This document shows positions 22,133 to 22,669 of a stretch of 22,669 bases of DNA, piece by piece. The DNA is taken from positions 11,794 to 34,462 of the forward strand of contig PMZX01000293.1 of the NCBI GenBank assembly GCA_003170035.1, written 5' to 3'. Source of the stretch: Myxococcales bacterium (GTDB taxonomy: Bacteria > Myxococcota_A > Polyangia > Fen-1088). The first letter of the stretch is position 1; each line of letters starts with the position of its first letter. Below the pieces are notes generated by a model. The model was not told where the DNA came from. It did not search any database and was given only the letters and a program-made list of their open reading frames with translations. The translations under genes and the position numbers were made by a program.

Positions 22133-22646
22133 CGGCGCGCCCCCTGATTCACATCTCGCCACCGGCGATGTCCTGGAGATCTCCGGGGAACAGCTAGAAG
22201 AGTTGCTGATTGCGGTTCTTTCCCAGGGCCGCCCGCTGCGCTTCCGGGCGCGCGGGTTCAGCATGGGCCCGCTGATCCAGGACCGCGACGCGATCACCAT
22301 CTCGCCGTTCGCCGGCCGGACGCCCAGCACCGGGGACATCATCGCCTGCCGTCATCCGCAGAGCCGGCGCCCGGTCGTCCATCGCGTGCGTGCGGTCAGG
22401 GACGACGGATTTCTGGTTCAGGGTGACAGCGCGCCCCTGCCCGACGGACTGATCCCGCTTGGCGATGTGCTCGGCCTGCTCGCTGTTGTCGAGCGCGACG
22501 GCGTGGTGGTGTATCGGGCGCGAGGCCACCGTCCCGCGGCCATCCGCCATTTGGCCTGGATCGTCTGGCGGTGGAGGAACCGCGCTGCCGGTGTGGCCCA
22601 TCGCCTGAAGCAGCGGCTGTTCTCGCCCGGTCTTCGTGACGGCTGA
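22122..22646 (+). CDS. S26-type signal-peptidase-like serine protease, soluble form
   Basis: This 174-aa protein has the catalytic-serine box R-G-F-S47-M-G-P-L, then RDAITISPF, GDIIAC, the H-R box PVVH87RVR and FLVQGDS (97-103), in the order seen in S26 signal peptidases. His87 stands where bacterial LepB has Lys, so it resembles the Ser-His (archaeal/ER, SEC11) type. No N-terminal membrane anchor precedes the serine, unlike LepB, so it is cytoplasmic or peripheral. The C-terminus (AIRHLAWIVWRWRN) may touch the membrane. The start is TTG 22122 with GGAAGGAAG at good spacing; no other start lies before the serine box. In this operon it is a candidate leader peptidase for the small peptide. A palindromic repeat begins 3 bp after its stop. 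Confidence 0.75.
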   Translation: MPVDGAPPDSHLATGDVLEISGEQLEELLIAVLSQGRPLRFRARGFSMGPLIQDRDAITISPFAGRTPSTGDIIACRHPQSRRPVVHRVRAVRDDGFLVQGDSAPLPDGLIPLGDVLGLLAVVERDGVVVYRARGHRPAAIRHLAWIVWRWRNRAAGVAHRLKQRLFSPGLRDG

Positions 22647-22648
22647 AC

Positions 22649-22662
22649 GGGCGACCGCAGGT
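22649..22662 (-). repeat. Dispersed palindromic repeat, copy 7 (partial, at window edge)
   Basis: GGGCGACCGCAGGT, then ACCGCTC to the window end. It carries one arm, the loop and the start of the second arm of the repeat, and begins 3 bp after the stop of the S26-like gene. Confidence 0.6.
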
Positions 22663-22669
22663 ACCGCTC

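Noticed and set aside
19385..22646. Lasso peptide cluster
   Set aside because: The leader motif, PqqD-like protein and HprK-like kinase fit, but no asparagine-synthetase-like cyclase or transglutaminase-type B2 protease is present in the window, while a radical SAM/SPASM enzyme is.

Overview
This is a GC-rich window that looks chromosomal. It carries cell-surface polysaccharide genes, a large secreted cysteine peptidase, and a compact two-directional gene cluster that I read as a radical-SAM peptide (RiPP) system. Three traits point to a Gram-negative, uncultivated-type deltaproteobacterium or a Myxococcota-like lineage: lipoproteins with Cys-rich W-x-C-D-P-S-Y-Y...GDGCDCGCG...DPDC repeats, a gingipain-family peptidase on a long beta-repeat stalk, and dispersed GGCGACCTGCGGTCGCC palindromes. 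No rRNA or marker gene is present, so this placement is an inference.

Layout. (1) Positions 1-4597 hold a minus-strand operon for ABC-dependent polysaccharide export and assembly: Wzm-like permease, Wzt-like ATPase, a 582-aa GT2 protein with extra N-terminal modules, and a GT4 glycosyltransferase that runs off the left edge. (2) Positions 4598-5560 are decayed sequence: a degenerate copy of the 3' end of the neighbouring TPR gene and a frameshifted, low-complexity lipoprotein-like reading frame. (3) A minus-strand membrane protein with a TMTC/PMT-like core and C-terminal TPRs occupies 5546-7174. (4) A palindrome-rich gap leads into a plus-strand set: a small ribbon-helix-helix protein, a GT4 glycosyltransferase and an 838-aa GT2-GT4 fusion, tightly overlapped. 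A convergent GT2 gene lies opposite (11517-12452). (5) Next comes a lipoprotein with Ig/PKD-like modules and two Cys-rich C-terminal repeats (12717-14414). (6) A 1592-aa C25 (gingipain-like) peptidase with a long beta-strand repeat region is on the minus strand (14565-19343).

(7) The right end is the most interesting part. A divergent promoter region at about 20718-20876 separates two transcription units. On the minus strand are a radical SAM/SPASM enzyme, a 65-residue Cys-containing peptide gene whose GTG start lies inside the 3' end of the radical SAM gene, and then the C25 peptidase 41 bp further on. On the plus strand are an HPr-kinase-like P-loop protein, a PqqD-like protein (RiPP recognition element) and an S26-type signal-peptidase-like protein, each overlapping the next. 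The small peptide has a Y-x-x-P-x-L leader motif and a Cys-rich, Gly/Thr/Ala-rich tail. My model is that the PqqD protein binds the leader, the radical SAM enzyme modifies the tail, the kinase-like protein phosphorylates it or another partner, and the S26-like protein or the secreted C25 peptidase handles cleavage. The gene content is directly visible; the chemistry is inferred.

A palindromic repeat family recurs at least seven times, four of them within a few bases of a stop codon. In one case the repeat sits between two 24-bp copies of the end of the adjacent gene.
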